Source of the DNA: Arcicella sp038230735
GTDB taxonomy: Bacteria; Bacteroidota; Bacteroidia; Cytophagales; Spirosomataceae
Length of the DNA: 64,000 nt
Direction of reading: 5' to 3'
Assembly (NCBI GenBank): GCA_038230735.1
Contig: JBBRMR010000007.1
Coordinates: 1 to 64,000 of the forward strand
The notes beneath the pieces were generated by a model, which was not told the origin of the DNA, made no database searches, and was given only the letters and a program-made list of their open reading frames with translations. Both the position numbers and the translations under genes were made by a program. Positions 42,593 through 51,438 of this stretch are shown here, piece by piece (the stretch's first letter is position 1; each line of letters opens with the position of its first letter).

Positions 42593-45500
42593 ATGAATCA
42601 ATTTTACACGCCAAGATTTTTAAAAATTTTTGCCTTAATGCTCGTATTGCTAACTCAGATCAATCTGATTTTAAATGCTCAAACAAATTTTACCATTACA
42701 AAGCCTTTCATTGCAACAATTCAAGTTTGTATTAATTCAAGTAGTTACAATCCTACCTATCTTAATTATGCTTTTTCTTCTAATGTGACTACTTCTTCGG
42801 GAAATACTGTTTCCCATTCCATTGAGATTTCAAATGATTTGGGGCTAATTACTCCACGAATTATTGGCTCAGCATCCCCTAATTTGAATGTTATTTTTGT
42901 AGGAAATTCAGTAATAAGTGGTCAAAATTTACCCTTTGGCAATGGCTATCGTATTAGGATATTAACTTCAAGTCCAACTGCATATAGTGCTTTCAGCGAC
43001 CCTTTTAGCATTGTTGAAGCTCCCAATACTCCTACGCTTAATCAAACAGGGAGTATAATTTTATGTACTGGTATTTCACAAACCCTCAATGTGACCAATC
43101 CAAACAATGCCTATACATATCAATGGCAAAATAATGGAACTATTATTGCCAATGCCACAATGATTAATTACTCAACTAATTTGGGAGGCAATTATTCGGT
43201 TAAAGTAACCAATACAAATGGATGTAGCGTTTCTTCCAATTCTATTTATATTTCTCAGAGTTCTCCAATAAATACCTATATGTCGGCTCAAAGTTCTACC
43301 TCGTATGGAAATCCTCTGTTCTTGACTTCTAATCAGGCTTTTACAATGAATCTATCCATCAATGGTGGAAAAAGTCCCTATAATTTTACGCTCAGCGATG
43401 GAATAGTTGATATTTCAGAAACTAATATCAATTTTTCAAAATCCTATTCCTTCGTTGCACCCGTCAGTGGTTCAAAAACTTACACACTGACAATCGTAAC
43501 GGATGCTTGTGGTAGTCAATTGAATAATGCTGCCAGTGTGAAAGTAAGAATAAATAATTCGAGGTATTGTCCGAGTGCAAGAACTGGTAATTTAGGCATA
43601 AAAAATTTCTCTATTCAAGGGACTTCGGTTAGTAATTTGAACTCTGGAAAAGCACCCGATGGATGGGGAGAATACCTGAATCCTGCCAATACTAATGCTA
43701 ATGTGATCTATAACTTTTCCATCACGCCACTTGTAATCACCACAAATCAGCAATATTTCAACATTTGGGCAGACCTAAATCAAAATGGTATATTTGACAT
43801 TGACGAAAGGATTTTTCCAACGGGTAATAATGCTGGACAAAATATAACTAACACTTATACAGGAGTGTTGAAACTTCCCGCAACCGCTTTTAATGGACAA
43901 ACACGATTGAGAGTTTTATTAAGTAATTATTACCCTGTTGCTTGTGAAACAAATAGCCAAGGCGAAACGGAAGATTATCTGCTAAACGTTTTTAATGGCA
44001 TTACACCCACGGTAATTACTACGGATTCTCTCCCTAAAACGGGTATCTGTACAGGACAAATTCTTCCCGTTAGATTTACTGTTTCAGGAACAGCGTTGCC
44101 CGCTAATACTTCTTATAAAGTGGAGGCTTCCTATTATGCTAATTTTTCGAGCGTCATCGTTATTGGTACTGGACAAAGTAGTCCAATAAATTGCAACTCA
44201 AACAACTCGAATCTTTACTACTCACAAGCTTATTATCTCAGAGTAGTTCCGACCAATACAATACCAAATATTGTTAATATTCCTTCGCCCAATCAATTAT
44301 CATTCAAGGCGATTCCGTCCTTGTATAATCTGGGAGCTTTGTTAGGGAATAGAACCGACCAAGCAACTGGCTATAATAATATAAAAACGTATTCAATTGA
44401 GCCTTCACTACCCGTAAGTATTACTGCGAAAGTATCTGGAACCCCGCCTTTTAGCGTAGAATTGAGCGATGGAAGGGTTTTTTCAACAAGTAGCCCGACT
44501 GATAATATCGTCATTGAAAGCAACAAAATCTTAACGGCTGACACGAAATTTAAGATTGTCAGAATTGCCGATAATTTGTGTTCGATTACAAAATTGGATA
44601 GTGTAAATATCTATGTTGGAACTCCAACTTTAAAAATCTTAAAAGTTCAAAGAGGTTATAATGATACTGCTTCCATCACAAAACTTTGTGGACAGTTCGT
44701 AGTTCGTTTTACGGGAACCCATTTAGACAGTAGCTATTGTCGTCCTTATGTGGTTCAGATTTCTAATGAAAATGGAAGTTTTGCTACCCCAAATGATATA
44801 GGAAATAACTGTTTTAATAGTATTCAAAGCGAATCAGACGGAGGACAATATATTTCGTGTAATATCCCATCCAATTTTCTAATAGCCAGTGGAACGGGAT
44901 ATAAGTTGAGGGTTGTAAAAACATCCACAAACTTAACTTCTCCTATATTTTCTACAAATTTTGAAGTATTTAATCCAACGACAAGTTTCAATTATAATAT
45001 CAATAAAACAGTCATTAATGAAGGGGAATCTGCAGCATTAAATGTTAATTTTTCGGGTGGCACAAGTCCTTATACCATTACCTTGAATACTTATAATAAT
45101 GGTATCCAATCTTTTTCAACTGCTTTGAATAGTAATAGTTTGGTGGCTAATCTTAGTCCATTACACAGTGAAAAATATACAATAGGTTATAATAGTGCTT
45201 GTTATGGTTACAGCGGTCCAACCAATCAAACGCTATATTTAAGTGTAAAAACCCTTGACCAAAGTAATGCTCAATGGTATGTAAAACCTTATCAATTAAG
45301 TGGTTCATACGAATTATTAAGAGGAACATATCTCTTGAGTGGCATTGATACATTATTCAAGCGTCCTTTCAATAATTCAGTACCGAGCGGAATAATAAAC
45401 CAATATTATGATTATAATTCTCCTTTTTTATTAAAACCTGCTACCATTCTGAAAGCAGGTGAAAGTTACTCACTCGCTCAAATTTATAGTTTAAGTTATG

Positions 45501-46279
45501 GAACAGCGAATTTATTAACGGGTGTATGGGCGGATTTAAATCAAGATGGAGATTTTGAAGATGCAGGAGAAGAATTAGCCAAAAATAATTTTTCTCAGTT
45601 TTGGAATATTTCACAAACCCAAAGCTTCACTATTCCAACCAATTCAAATATTGGTTTTTCAAGGTTACGAGTGCGTGTGGCAATGAGAAATGATAATCAA
45701 TTTTTTACCCTCACTGCCTCAAACATACTCGATAACAAATACGCAGATACTTATGATATTCCCATAGTAATGCTTTCAAATGCAGTTACAGGCATTATTT
45801 CAACACCCAATATTTCAGGAAATGCACTTTGTAATGGAAATGCTTTCAGTATTGAATACGCCAAATACGGAATTCCTGCGGGAACAAATGCTAATGTAGA
45901 ACTGTCCGATGCCAACGGAAATTTTGCAGCATCGCCACCAATAATTGGACAAGGCACTAATGCCAGCATAAACGTAACTTTACCCATGAATATGACCTCT
46001 GGAAATTATAAAATAAGAGTAGTAAGTAATGGCATAATTAGTCCACCAACATCACCTTTTGCCGTGATTACCAACAACTTAGCAAGTATGGTTGATGGCG
46101 ATTGGCACGCAGGTAGCACGTGGTCATGCGGGCGAGTGCCTACGGTGGTGGATGATGTTACGGTATCTGGGGGAACAAATATTACCGTTTTTAGTGGTGA
46201 TGCCCGTGTGGGTTCCTTGATTACGAATGGAGTATTATCTTTTTTGAACGGAACAAGGTTGAAATTCAAAGTACCTTGA
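42593..46279 (+). CDS. Large secreted surface protein with GEVED modules
   Basis: The 1228-residue protein has a signal peptide (LMLVLLTQINLILNA). It contains Ig-like repeats with WQNNGTIIANAT and NTNGCSVSSNS turns (about 150-205), and at least two GEVED modules: NIWADLNQNGIFDIDERIFPTG with ETEDYLLNV (about 390-460), and GVWADLNQDGDFEDAGEELAK (about 980-1000). A final STWSCGRVPTVVDDVTVSGG repeat (about 1175) usually precedes a type IX sorting domain, but no sorting domain follows; the protein ends at LKFKVP. It may therefore be truncated or secreted by another route. It lies between the AAA ATPase and its VWA partner, on the opposite strand. Confidence 0.82.
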   Translation: MNQFYTPRFLKIFALMLVLLTQINLILNAQTNFTITKPFIATIQVCINSSSYNPTYLNYAFSSNVTTSSGNTVSHSIEISNDLGLITPRIIGSASPNLNVIFVGNSVISGQNLPFGNGYRIRILTSSPTAYSAFSDPFSIVEAPNTPTLNQTGSIILCTGISQTLNVTNPNNAYTYQWQNNGTIIANATMINYSTNLGGNYSVKVTNTNGCSVSSNSIYISQSSPINTYMSAQSSTSYGNPLFLTSNQAFTMNLSINGGKSPYNFTLSDGIVDISETNINFSKSYSFVAPVSGSKTYTLTIVTDACGSQLNNAASVKVRINNSRYCPSARTGNLGIKNFSIQGTSVSNLNSGKAPDGWGEYLNPANTNANVIYNFSITPLVITTNQQYFNIWADLNQNGIFDIDERIFPTGNNAGQNITNTYTGVLKLPATAFNGQTRLRVLLSNYYPVACETNSQGETEDYLLNVFNGITPTVITTDSLPKTGICTGQILPVRFTVSGTALPANTSYKVEASYYANFSSVIVIGTGQSSPINCNSNNSNLYYSQAYYLRVVPTNTIPNIVNIPSPNQLSFKAIPSLYNLGALLGNRTDQATGYNNIKTYSIEPSLPVSITAKVSGTPPFSVELSDGRVFSTSSPTDNIVIESNKILTADTKFKIVRIADNLCSITKLDSVNIYVGTPTLKILKVQRGYNDTASITKLCGQFVVRFTGTHLDSSYCRPYVVQISNENGSFATPNDIGNNCFNSIQSESDGGQYISCNIPSNFLIASGTGYKLRVVKTSTNLTSPIFSTNFEVFNPTTSFNYNINKTVINEGESAALNVNFSGGTSPYTITLNTYNNGIQSFSTALNSNSLVANLSPLHSEKYTIGYNSACYGYSGPTNQTLYLSVKTLDQSNAQWYVKPYQLSGSYELLRGTYLLSGIDTLFKRPFNNSVPSGIINQYYDYNSPFLLKPATILKAGESYSLAQIYSLSYGTANLLTGVWADLNQDGDFEDAGEELAKNNFSQFWNISQTQSFTIPTNSNIGFSRLRVRVAMRNDNQFFTLTASNILDNKYADTYDIPIVMLSNAVTGIISTPNISGNALCNGNAFSIEYAKYGIPAGTNANVELSDANGNFAASPPIIGQGTNASINVTLPMNMTSGNYKIRVVSNGIISPPTSPFAVITNNLASMVDGDWHAGSTWSCGRVPTVVDDVTVSGGTNITVFSGDARVGSLITNGVLSFLNGTRLKFKVP

Positions 46280-46290
46280 TTAAATTTGAT

Positions 46291-46330
46291 ATAAAAAATG
46301 CTCTGAATTTATTTTCAGAGCATTTTTTAT
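46291..46330. terminator. Bidirectional terminator
   Basis: Arms 46291-46307 and 46314-46330 (ATAAAAAATGCTCTGAA on the left) pair perfectly over 17 bp, between the convergent surface-protein and VWA genes. The VWA stop codon is directly adjacent at 46331. Confidence 0.92.
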
Positions 46331-47449
46331 TTACCTAACCTCCTTCTTCCGATTCTTCTGATAATCCTCAAAAATAAAATCTCCCAAACCTTTCAATGAA
46401 GAGAAATATGCCCTTCCGTTGTTGATTTGCGTAAATTCTTGGACAAATTCTTTGAGATACTGGTCTCTCGCAATCATGAAAGTGGTTACGGGAATTTTTA
46501 ATCTTCGGCATTGTGCCGCCAGCGTGAGGGTTTTGTTCAGAATCTTTTTGTCTAAACCAAACGAGTTTTTATAGTATTTGATTCCTTCTTTCAAACACGT
46601 AGGTTTGCCGTCCGTAATCATGAAAATTTGCTTATTTTTGTTTTTTCGTCTTCGCAATAAATCCATTGCCAATTCCAGTCCTGCCACCGTATTAGTATGA
46701 TAAGGACCCACTTCTAAATAAGGCAAATCCTTCACTTGAATCTGCCAAGCGTCATTTCCAAACACAATTACATCCAACGTATCTTTGGGATATTTGGTCA
46801 TAATCAATTCCGAAAGTGCCATGGCTACCTTTTTGGCGGGGGTAATTCTATCCTCACCGTACAAAATCATGGAGTGCGAAATATCAATCATCAATACCGT
46901 AGAAGTCTGGGCTTTATACTCTTTGTCCATGATTTCGAGGTCATTTTCAGTAAGCATAAAATTCTCCATACCGTTGTTAATCTGGGCATTACGGATGGAT
47001 TCGGTCATAGCGATTTGGTCTAATGAATCCCCAAATTGATATTCTCTACGGTCAGTATTAGTTTCATCGCCCGTGCCTTGATAGGGCGTGCGGTGATTTC
47101 CACCCGAATTAGTCTTTTTCAGTTTTCCGAAAATCTCATCCAAAGATTGCTTGCGAATAGACTGTTCGCCCTTTGCCGTAAGCACTTCTCGGCTTTCGCC
47201 ATTTTCGTTTTTTTCCTCCTTTAAATAGCCCTTCGCCTTCAAATCTTCAATGAAATCAGCGATTCCGTAGCTGTCATCAGTGAGGTTATATTGCTTATCT
47301 AATTGCGTAATCCATGACAAAGCCTCCGACACATTGCCAGCCGTCATGGTGATTAATTGATTGAAAATATCGAGCAACTGGTCAAATTTAGCCTTTTTGC
47401 CATCTTCTTGCTCTTCGGGTATATATTCTGAAAAACGGTAGCCTACCAT
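46331..47449 (-). CDS. VWA-domain protein (partner of MoxR-type ATPase)
   Basis: The 372-residue cytoplasmic protein has an acidic N-terminus, a helical middle with a winged-helix-like stretch (ADFIEDLKAKGYLKEEK) and a C-terminal VWA domain (about 180-365). The metal-ion-dependent adhesion motif is present: DISHS (189-193 region; LMIDISHSM), the Thr in TNTVAGLELA and Asp in MITDGKPT. MoxR/VWA pairs work as chaperones or chelatase-like complexes. The partner ATPase is 3.9 kb away on the same strand, beyond a gene of opposite direction, an unusual separation. Confidence 0.9.
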   Translation of the reverse strand: MVGYRFSEYIPEEQEDGKKAKFDQLLDIFNQLITMTAGNVSEALSWITQLDKQYNLTDDSYGIADFIEDLKAKGYLKEEKNENGESREVLTAKGEQSIRKQSLDEIFGKLKKTNSGGNHRTPYQGTGDETNTDRREYQFGDSLDQIAMTESIRNAQINNGMENFMLTENDLEIMDKEYKAQTSTVLMIDISHSMILYGEDRITPAKKVAMALSELIMTKYPKDTLDVIVFGNDAWQIQVKDLPYLEVGPYHTNTVAGLELAMDLLRRRKNKNKQIFMITDGKPTCLKEGIKYYKNSFGLDKKILNKTLTLAAQCRRLKIPVTTFMIARDQYLKEFVQEFTQINNGRAYFSSLKGLGDFIFEDYQKNRKKEVR

Positions 47450-47492
47450 AATTTATTTAGGATTTTTAATTGCGGATTTTACTTGCGATTTT

Positions 47493-47603
47493 GTCTGAAC
47501 TTGGATTCGATGGATTAAAGAATTTCTTGGATTTTATCAGTGTTGCAATCCAAGAAATCCTCCAGTCAAATACGGTGCAACGTTTCGCAATCCAACTTTA
47601 GAC
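47493..47603. repeat. Intergenic palindrome, TCTGAATTTGGATTCG family
   Basis: GTCTGAACTTGGATTCG (47493-47509) pairs with AATCCAACTTTAGAC (47589-47603) with mismatches, and inside AATTTCTTGGATT pairs with AATCCAAGAAAT. It is a more diverged member of the family at 19162 and 35047, located between the VWA gene and the DUF2237 gene. Confidence 0.6.
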
Positions 47604-47654
47604 TAAGTTGCATAGACATTTACTTAACAACAAATATTTCTTACAAGTTCTTAC

Positions 47655-48161
47655 CTATTTAATCTTTTCGCCTTTCAATTCTTCCAGCGTGGCATATTCC
47701 AATGCTTTTTCGTGAGTTGCTTCCAAAACTACGGGTGGAGCAACGCCAGCATCGTAGGCTTCTTTCCATCGGGCGGCACACAAACACCACTTATCACCCG
47801 CTTTCAAACCTGGGAAACCGTAGGCAGCATAGGGCGTAATTAAATCATTGCCACGAACTTTTGAATACTGTAAAAATTTGTCCGTAACGATAGCTGCGAC
47901 TACGTGAATACCACGGTCTGCTGCCCCCGTTGAGCAAAAACCGTCTCTGTAAAAGCCAGTAATAGGCGAAGTTCCAGCAATTTTCAGGTCAGAGCCTAAT
48001 ACATTTTTGCCGTGAGAGGCTTTTTCATTTTCCATAATCATACGTTTATTAATTTCTTTTACAGGTCCACAGCCCTCTTTTGACTGATTGGCAGGAGTTT
48101 TGTTTTGAGCTAAGGATAAAATTGAAATCATTAGCAATAAAGTTGTTATGAGGATTTTCAT
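47655..48161 (-). CDS. Secreted DUF2237-family protein
   Basis: From ATG 48161 (MKILITTLLLMISILSLAQ, a signal peptide) the product has 168 residues. The DUF2237 domain spans about 55-165: NVLGSDLKIAGTSPITGFYRDGFCSTGAAD, VAAIVTDKFLQYSKVRGNDLITP and GFPGLKAGDKWCLCAARWKEAYDAGVAPPVVLEATHEKAL. All conserved Cys and His of the family appear present (FCSTG, WCLCA, ATHEKA), suggesting a metal or redox site. The function is unknown. Most family members are cytoplasmic; the exported form is notable. Confidence 0.88.
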   Translation of the reverse strand: MKILITTLLLMISILSLAQNKTPANQSKEGCGPVKEINKRMIMENEKASHGKNVLGSDLKIAGTSPITGFYRDGFCSTGAADRGIHVVAAIVTDKFLQYSKVRGNDLITPYAAYGFPGLKAGDKWCLCAARWKEAYDAGVAPPVVLEATHEKALEYATLEELKGEKIK

Positions 48162-48172
48162 AAAACGTAGCA

Positions 48173-48225
48173 CGGCAATCTTTGCCGTTTTTTAATTAAA
48201 GAAATACACGGGAAGGATTCCCGTG
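48173..48225. promoter_or_regulatory. Two hairpins between divergent DUF2237 and thrA genes
   Basis: CGGCAA-TCT-TTGCCG (48173-48187) followed by T residues, and CACGGGAA-GGA-TTCCCGTG (48207-48225, GGA loop), lie in tandem. Outer ACGTA and TACGT words flank both. They lie on the 5' side of both genes, so terminator function for neither is obvious. Confidence 0.5.
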
Positions 48226-48269
48226 GTACGTTAAATAAACCAATATCAAAGACGATTGTTTATTCTGAC

Positions 48270-48300
48270 TTGGGCAAAGGAAGTGAAATTGGTATCTTTG
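48270..48300 (+). promoter_or_regulatory. Promoter of thrA
   Basis: TTG (48270-48272), 20 bases, then TATCTTTG (48293-48300), a full consensus match 24 bases before the thrA ATG. The spacing equals that of the rpsU promoter. Confidence 0.8.
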
Positions 48301-48324
48301 TTAATATTAAAGTTAAAGTAAAAA

Positions 48325-50781
48325 ATGAAAGTATTAAAATTTGGAGGTACGTCTTGTGGCACTGTGAGTAGTATTCAGGCGGTTTTGGAAATTATTAAGG
48401 GTAAACAAACCCAAGAGAAAGGTGTCGCTGCGGTGTTTTCTGCGATGGGTGGCGTTACGAATAAGCTCATTGAGGCAGGTTATAAAGCCACCGAGGGCGA
48501 TTTGACCTATTTAGAAATCATCCAAGCCATCGAAAACCGTCATTTTGAGGTTGTGAGGGCATTAATTGAGGTTAAATCTCAATCGAAAGTTTTTGCCAAT
48601 ATCCGAACTATTATCAATGAATTAGATGATTTATTGAAAGGTATTTCGCTGATTAAAGAAATTTCACTGCGTACTTGCGACTTGGTGGTGTCTTTCGGAG
48701 AACGACTTTCCACGACTCTTATTTACGAAATATTGAAAGCACAAGGCGTTGATTGTCATTTTCTTGATGCTCGAAAAGTGGTTCGTACCAATGCCAATTT
48801 TGGTATGGCGGAAGTTGATTTTGCGGTAACGAATCGTCAAATTCAAGAATATTTCTCGAAAACAAAATCTCTCCAACTCATCACGGGTTTTATTGGTTCG
48901 ACAGAAAAAGGTGAAACTACAACCTTGGGTCGTGGAGGTTCAGATTATACGGGTTCAATTTTTGGGGCGGCACTCAATGCCGAAGAAATCGAAATTTGGA
49001 CTGATGTGGACGGCATGATGACCGCCGACCCACGCAAAGTCAAAAATGCGTTTACCATTCCAACCATCACCTATTCGGAGGCAATGGAATTAACGCATTT
49101 TGGAGCAAAAGTGATTTATCCGCCTTCGTTGCAACCCGCTTTTGCCAAAAATATCCCAATTCGGGTACTCAATACTTTCAACACAGATTTTGTTGGAACC
49201 GTTGTAAATCGTAGTGCAGAACCTTCTGAATACATCATTACGGGCATTTCTTCGATTGATAATTTGGCTTTGGTCAATCTGCAGGGCTCTGGAATGATTG
49301 GCGTGGCGGGGGTTTCTGCCAAATTGTTTACGGTGTTGGCGAAACATAAAATTTCGGTAATTCTCATTTCTCAAGCATCGTCAGAACACTCCATCTGTTT
49401 CGCCATCGAACCTTCGGCATCGGTGGAAGTGAAGGAAATTTTGGAAAAAGAATTTAAAGCTGAAATTACCATTGGCGATGTGGAAGGCATTGAAATACAA
49501 GAAAATCTATCGGTTATTGCCGTGGTGGGCGAAGGCATGAAGAAGCACACTGGTGTGAGTGGAAAATTATTTTCGGTCTTGGGAAAGAACGGAATTAACA
49601 TTATTGCCACCGCCCAAGGTTCTTCAGAGTTGAACATTTCCGTGGTGATTGAAAAGAAAGATATTTCAAAAGCCTTGAATGTTATTCATGATACATTCTT
49701 CTTTTCGCAGGTGAAAAGTTTGAACTTATTTTTAGTGGGAACTGGACTTATCGGCAAGGCATTATTGGAACAATTACAAGGACAAGAAGGATTTTTATCA
49801 AAGTATAAAGCCCTGAAAGTCAATTTGATAGGGGTAGCGAATTCTCGAAAAATGCTGATAAATCCAGAAGGAATTCCGATGGATTCGTGGTTTGAAGATT
49901 TGGATAATACGGGCAAAAAATCAGAATTATGGCAATTCGTGGCGGAAGCAAAACGCTTGAATTTACCCAATTCCATCTTCGCTGATTGTACTGCCAGTAA
50001 AGAAATTCATAATGAATATTTAGGATTATTTGAAGCCAATATTTCCGTGGTAACACCCAATAAAGTAGCCAATTCTGGACGATATGCCGATTATGTTTTA
50101 CTGCACCAAACGGCTCTGAAAAAAGGCGTAAAATTCTTGTACGAAACCAACGTAGGAGCTGGGCTTCCCGTGATAAATACGCTGCAAGGTTTGATTGCTT
50201 CGGGCGATAGATTTGAGAAAATTGAAGGCGTTTTGTCAGGAACTTTATCCTATATTTTCAATAATTTTAAAGCGGGCGTTAAATTTGCCGACATCGTAAA
50301 AGAAGCAAAAGTAAAAGGCTATACCGAGCCAGACCCACGAGAAGATTTGAGTGGAATGGACGTTGCTCGTAAGATTTTAATTTTGGGTCGTGAAATAGGT
50401 TTACGCCTTGAACCAGAGGATGTTACGATAGAAAAGTTATTACCCGAAAACTGCGAAAAAGCCCCAACGGTGGAGGATTTTTTCAAAGAATTAGAAGTGT
50501 CAAACACCTACTTTGAAGATATGGTAAATGAAGCCGAAAGCAAGGGAGAGGTGTTAAGATTTATCGCTTGCTTAGAAAATAATAAGATAAATATTGGCGT
50601 AAAAAGCATCGGAAAAACGCACCCATTTTATATGATGGACGGGGCAGATAATGTAATTTCCTTCACCACAAAACGCTACCACGACCGCCCATTAGTCATC
50701 AAAGGACCAGGGGCAGGGGCAGAAGTAACAGCATCAGGTGTATTTGCGGATATTGTGGCGATTGGGAGTTATTTGGCTTAG
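48325..50781 (+). CDS. thrA: Bifunctional aspartokinase / homoserine dehydrogenase I
   Basis: The 818-residue fusion catalyses the first and third steps from aspartate to homoserine. The aspartokinase part begins MKVLKFGGTSCG and includes TLGRGGSDYTGSIFGAAL and TDVDGMMTADPRKV (about 205-240). Two ACT domains follow (about 315-455; LVNLQGSGMIGVAGVSAKLF, VAVVGEGMKKHTGVSGKLF), which bind the feedback inhibitor threonine in such enzymes. The homoserine dehydrogenase part (about 465-818) has the NAD loop FLVGTGLIGKALLEQL and ETNVGAGLPVINTLQ. It opens a thr operon with thrB. Confidence 0.97.
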   Translation: MKVLKFGGTSCGTVSSIQAVLEIIKGKQTQEKGVAAVFSAMGGVTNKLIEAGYKATEGDLTYLEIIQAIENRHFEVVRALIEVKSQSKVFANIRTIINELDDLLKGISLIKEISLRTCDLVVSFGERLSTTLIYEILKAQGVDCHFLDARKVVRTNANFGMAEVDFAVTNRQIQEYFSKTKSLQLITGFIGSTEKGETTTLGRGGSDYTGSIFGAALNAEEIEIWTDVDGMMTADPRKVKNAFTIPTITYSEAMELTHFGAKVIYPPSLQPAFAKNIPIRVLNTFNTDFVGTVVNRSAEPSEYIITGISSIDNLALVNLQGSGMIGVAGVSAKLFTVLAKHKISVILISQASSEHSICFAIEPSASVEVKEILEKEFKAEITIGDVEGIEIQENLSVIAVVGEGMKKHTGVSGKLFSVLGKNGINIIATAQGSSELNISVVIEKKDISKALNVIHDTFFFSQVKSLNLFLVGTGLIGKALLEQLQGQEGFLSKYKALKVNLIGVANSRKMLINPEGIPMDSWFEDLDNTGKKSELWQFVAEAKRLNLPNSIFADCTASKEIHNEYLGLFEANISVVTPNKVANSGRYADYVLLHQTALKKGVKFLYETNVGAGLPVINTLQGLIASGDRFEKIEGVLSGTLSYIFNNFKAGVKFADIVKEAKVKGYTEPDPREDLSGMDVARKILILGREIGLRLEPEDVTIEKLLPENCEKAPTVEDFFKELEVSNTYFEDMVNEAESKGEVLRFIACLENNKINIGVKSIGKTHPFYMMDGADNVISFTTKRYHDRPLVIKGPGAGAEVTASGVFADIVAIGSYLA

Positions 50782-50820
50782 TTTATTGTTTATCTTTAAG
50801 AAAAATTCAAAAATAAAATC

Positions 50821-51108
50821 ATGGACATTCAAATTCAAGTAGATGATTATTTGGTAGAAAAATTGGGTATAGATGCAATTAAATCCAAACTCCAAGATTT
50901 CTTGGCAAGAGAAAGGAAAAAGTTTCTTGCTAATGACAAAAAAAATGAAGTAGTAGCTCATCCTAAACGGAAACTCACCGCTGAACAACAAGAATTTGTT
51001 GATGATTTAAAGGAGGCACTCATTCAAGTTGAATTGCATCAACAAGGGAAGATAAAACTGCAATCAGCACAAGAATTATTAGCTGAATTAAGAGCTGAGA
51101 ATTTATGA
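50821..51108 (+). CDS. Antitoxin-like protein in the thr operon
   Basis: The 95-residue helical, charged protein (MDIQIQVDDYLVEKLGIDAI, RKKFLANDKKNE, RKLTAEQQEFVDDLKEALIQVELHQQGK) has the layout of antitoxins of RelE-type modules. The stop TGA overlaps the next ATG (ATGA at 51105-51108), where a toxin gene broken by TAA begins. No DNA-binding motif is clear. Whether the protein keeps any role without an active toxin is unknown. Confidence 0.68.
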   Translation: MDIQIQVDDYLVEKLGIDAIKSKLQDFLARERKKFLANDKKNEVVAHPKRKLTAEQQEFVDDLKEALIQVELHQQGKIKLQSAQELLAELRAENL

Positions 51109-51431
51109 TTATAAAAGCTATCCCTTCTTTTGAAAAAGGCATTAAAGCTTTGAAGAAGAAGTATCGTTCCATTGATAGCGATTTTGAAAAATAAATCGAA
51201 TCATTATTAGAAAACCCTATTCAAGGTGATGGATTAGGCAATGATTGCTATAAAGTCAGAATGGCAATTGAATCAAAAAATAAAGGAAAGTCGGGCGGTT
51301 CACGGGTAATAACTTGTGTAAAGATTGTTGATGAAATGATTTATCCTCTGTCAATCTATGATAAAAGTGAGCAATCAACAATTACCGATAAAGTACTAAA
51401 TGGACTTTTGAAAGAAGCTGGATTAGAATAA
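51105..51431 (+). pseudogene. RelE-like toxin interrupted by a TAA
   Basis: The frame begins MIIKAIPSFEKGIKALKKKY, meets TAA at 51192-51194 (a one-base change from CAA) and continues without further stops as IESLLENPIQGDGLGND, YKVRMAIESKNKGKSGGSRVITCVKI and DKSEQSTITD to TAA at 51429. Except for this codon the RelE-type toxin appears intact. It lies between thrA and thrB with an eight-base gap before thrB, and its inactivation probably protects the cell because the operon is highly expressed. Confidence 0.85.
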
Positions 51432-51438
51432 ACAATAA

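Noticed and set aside
24157..51194. Alternative genetic code with TAA as glutamine
   Set aside because: TAA ends many intact genes here (for example yceI and sufC), and the affected genes also carry frameshifts.
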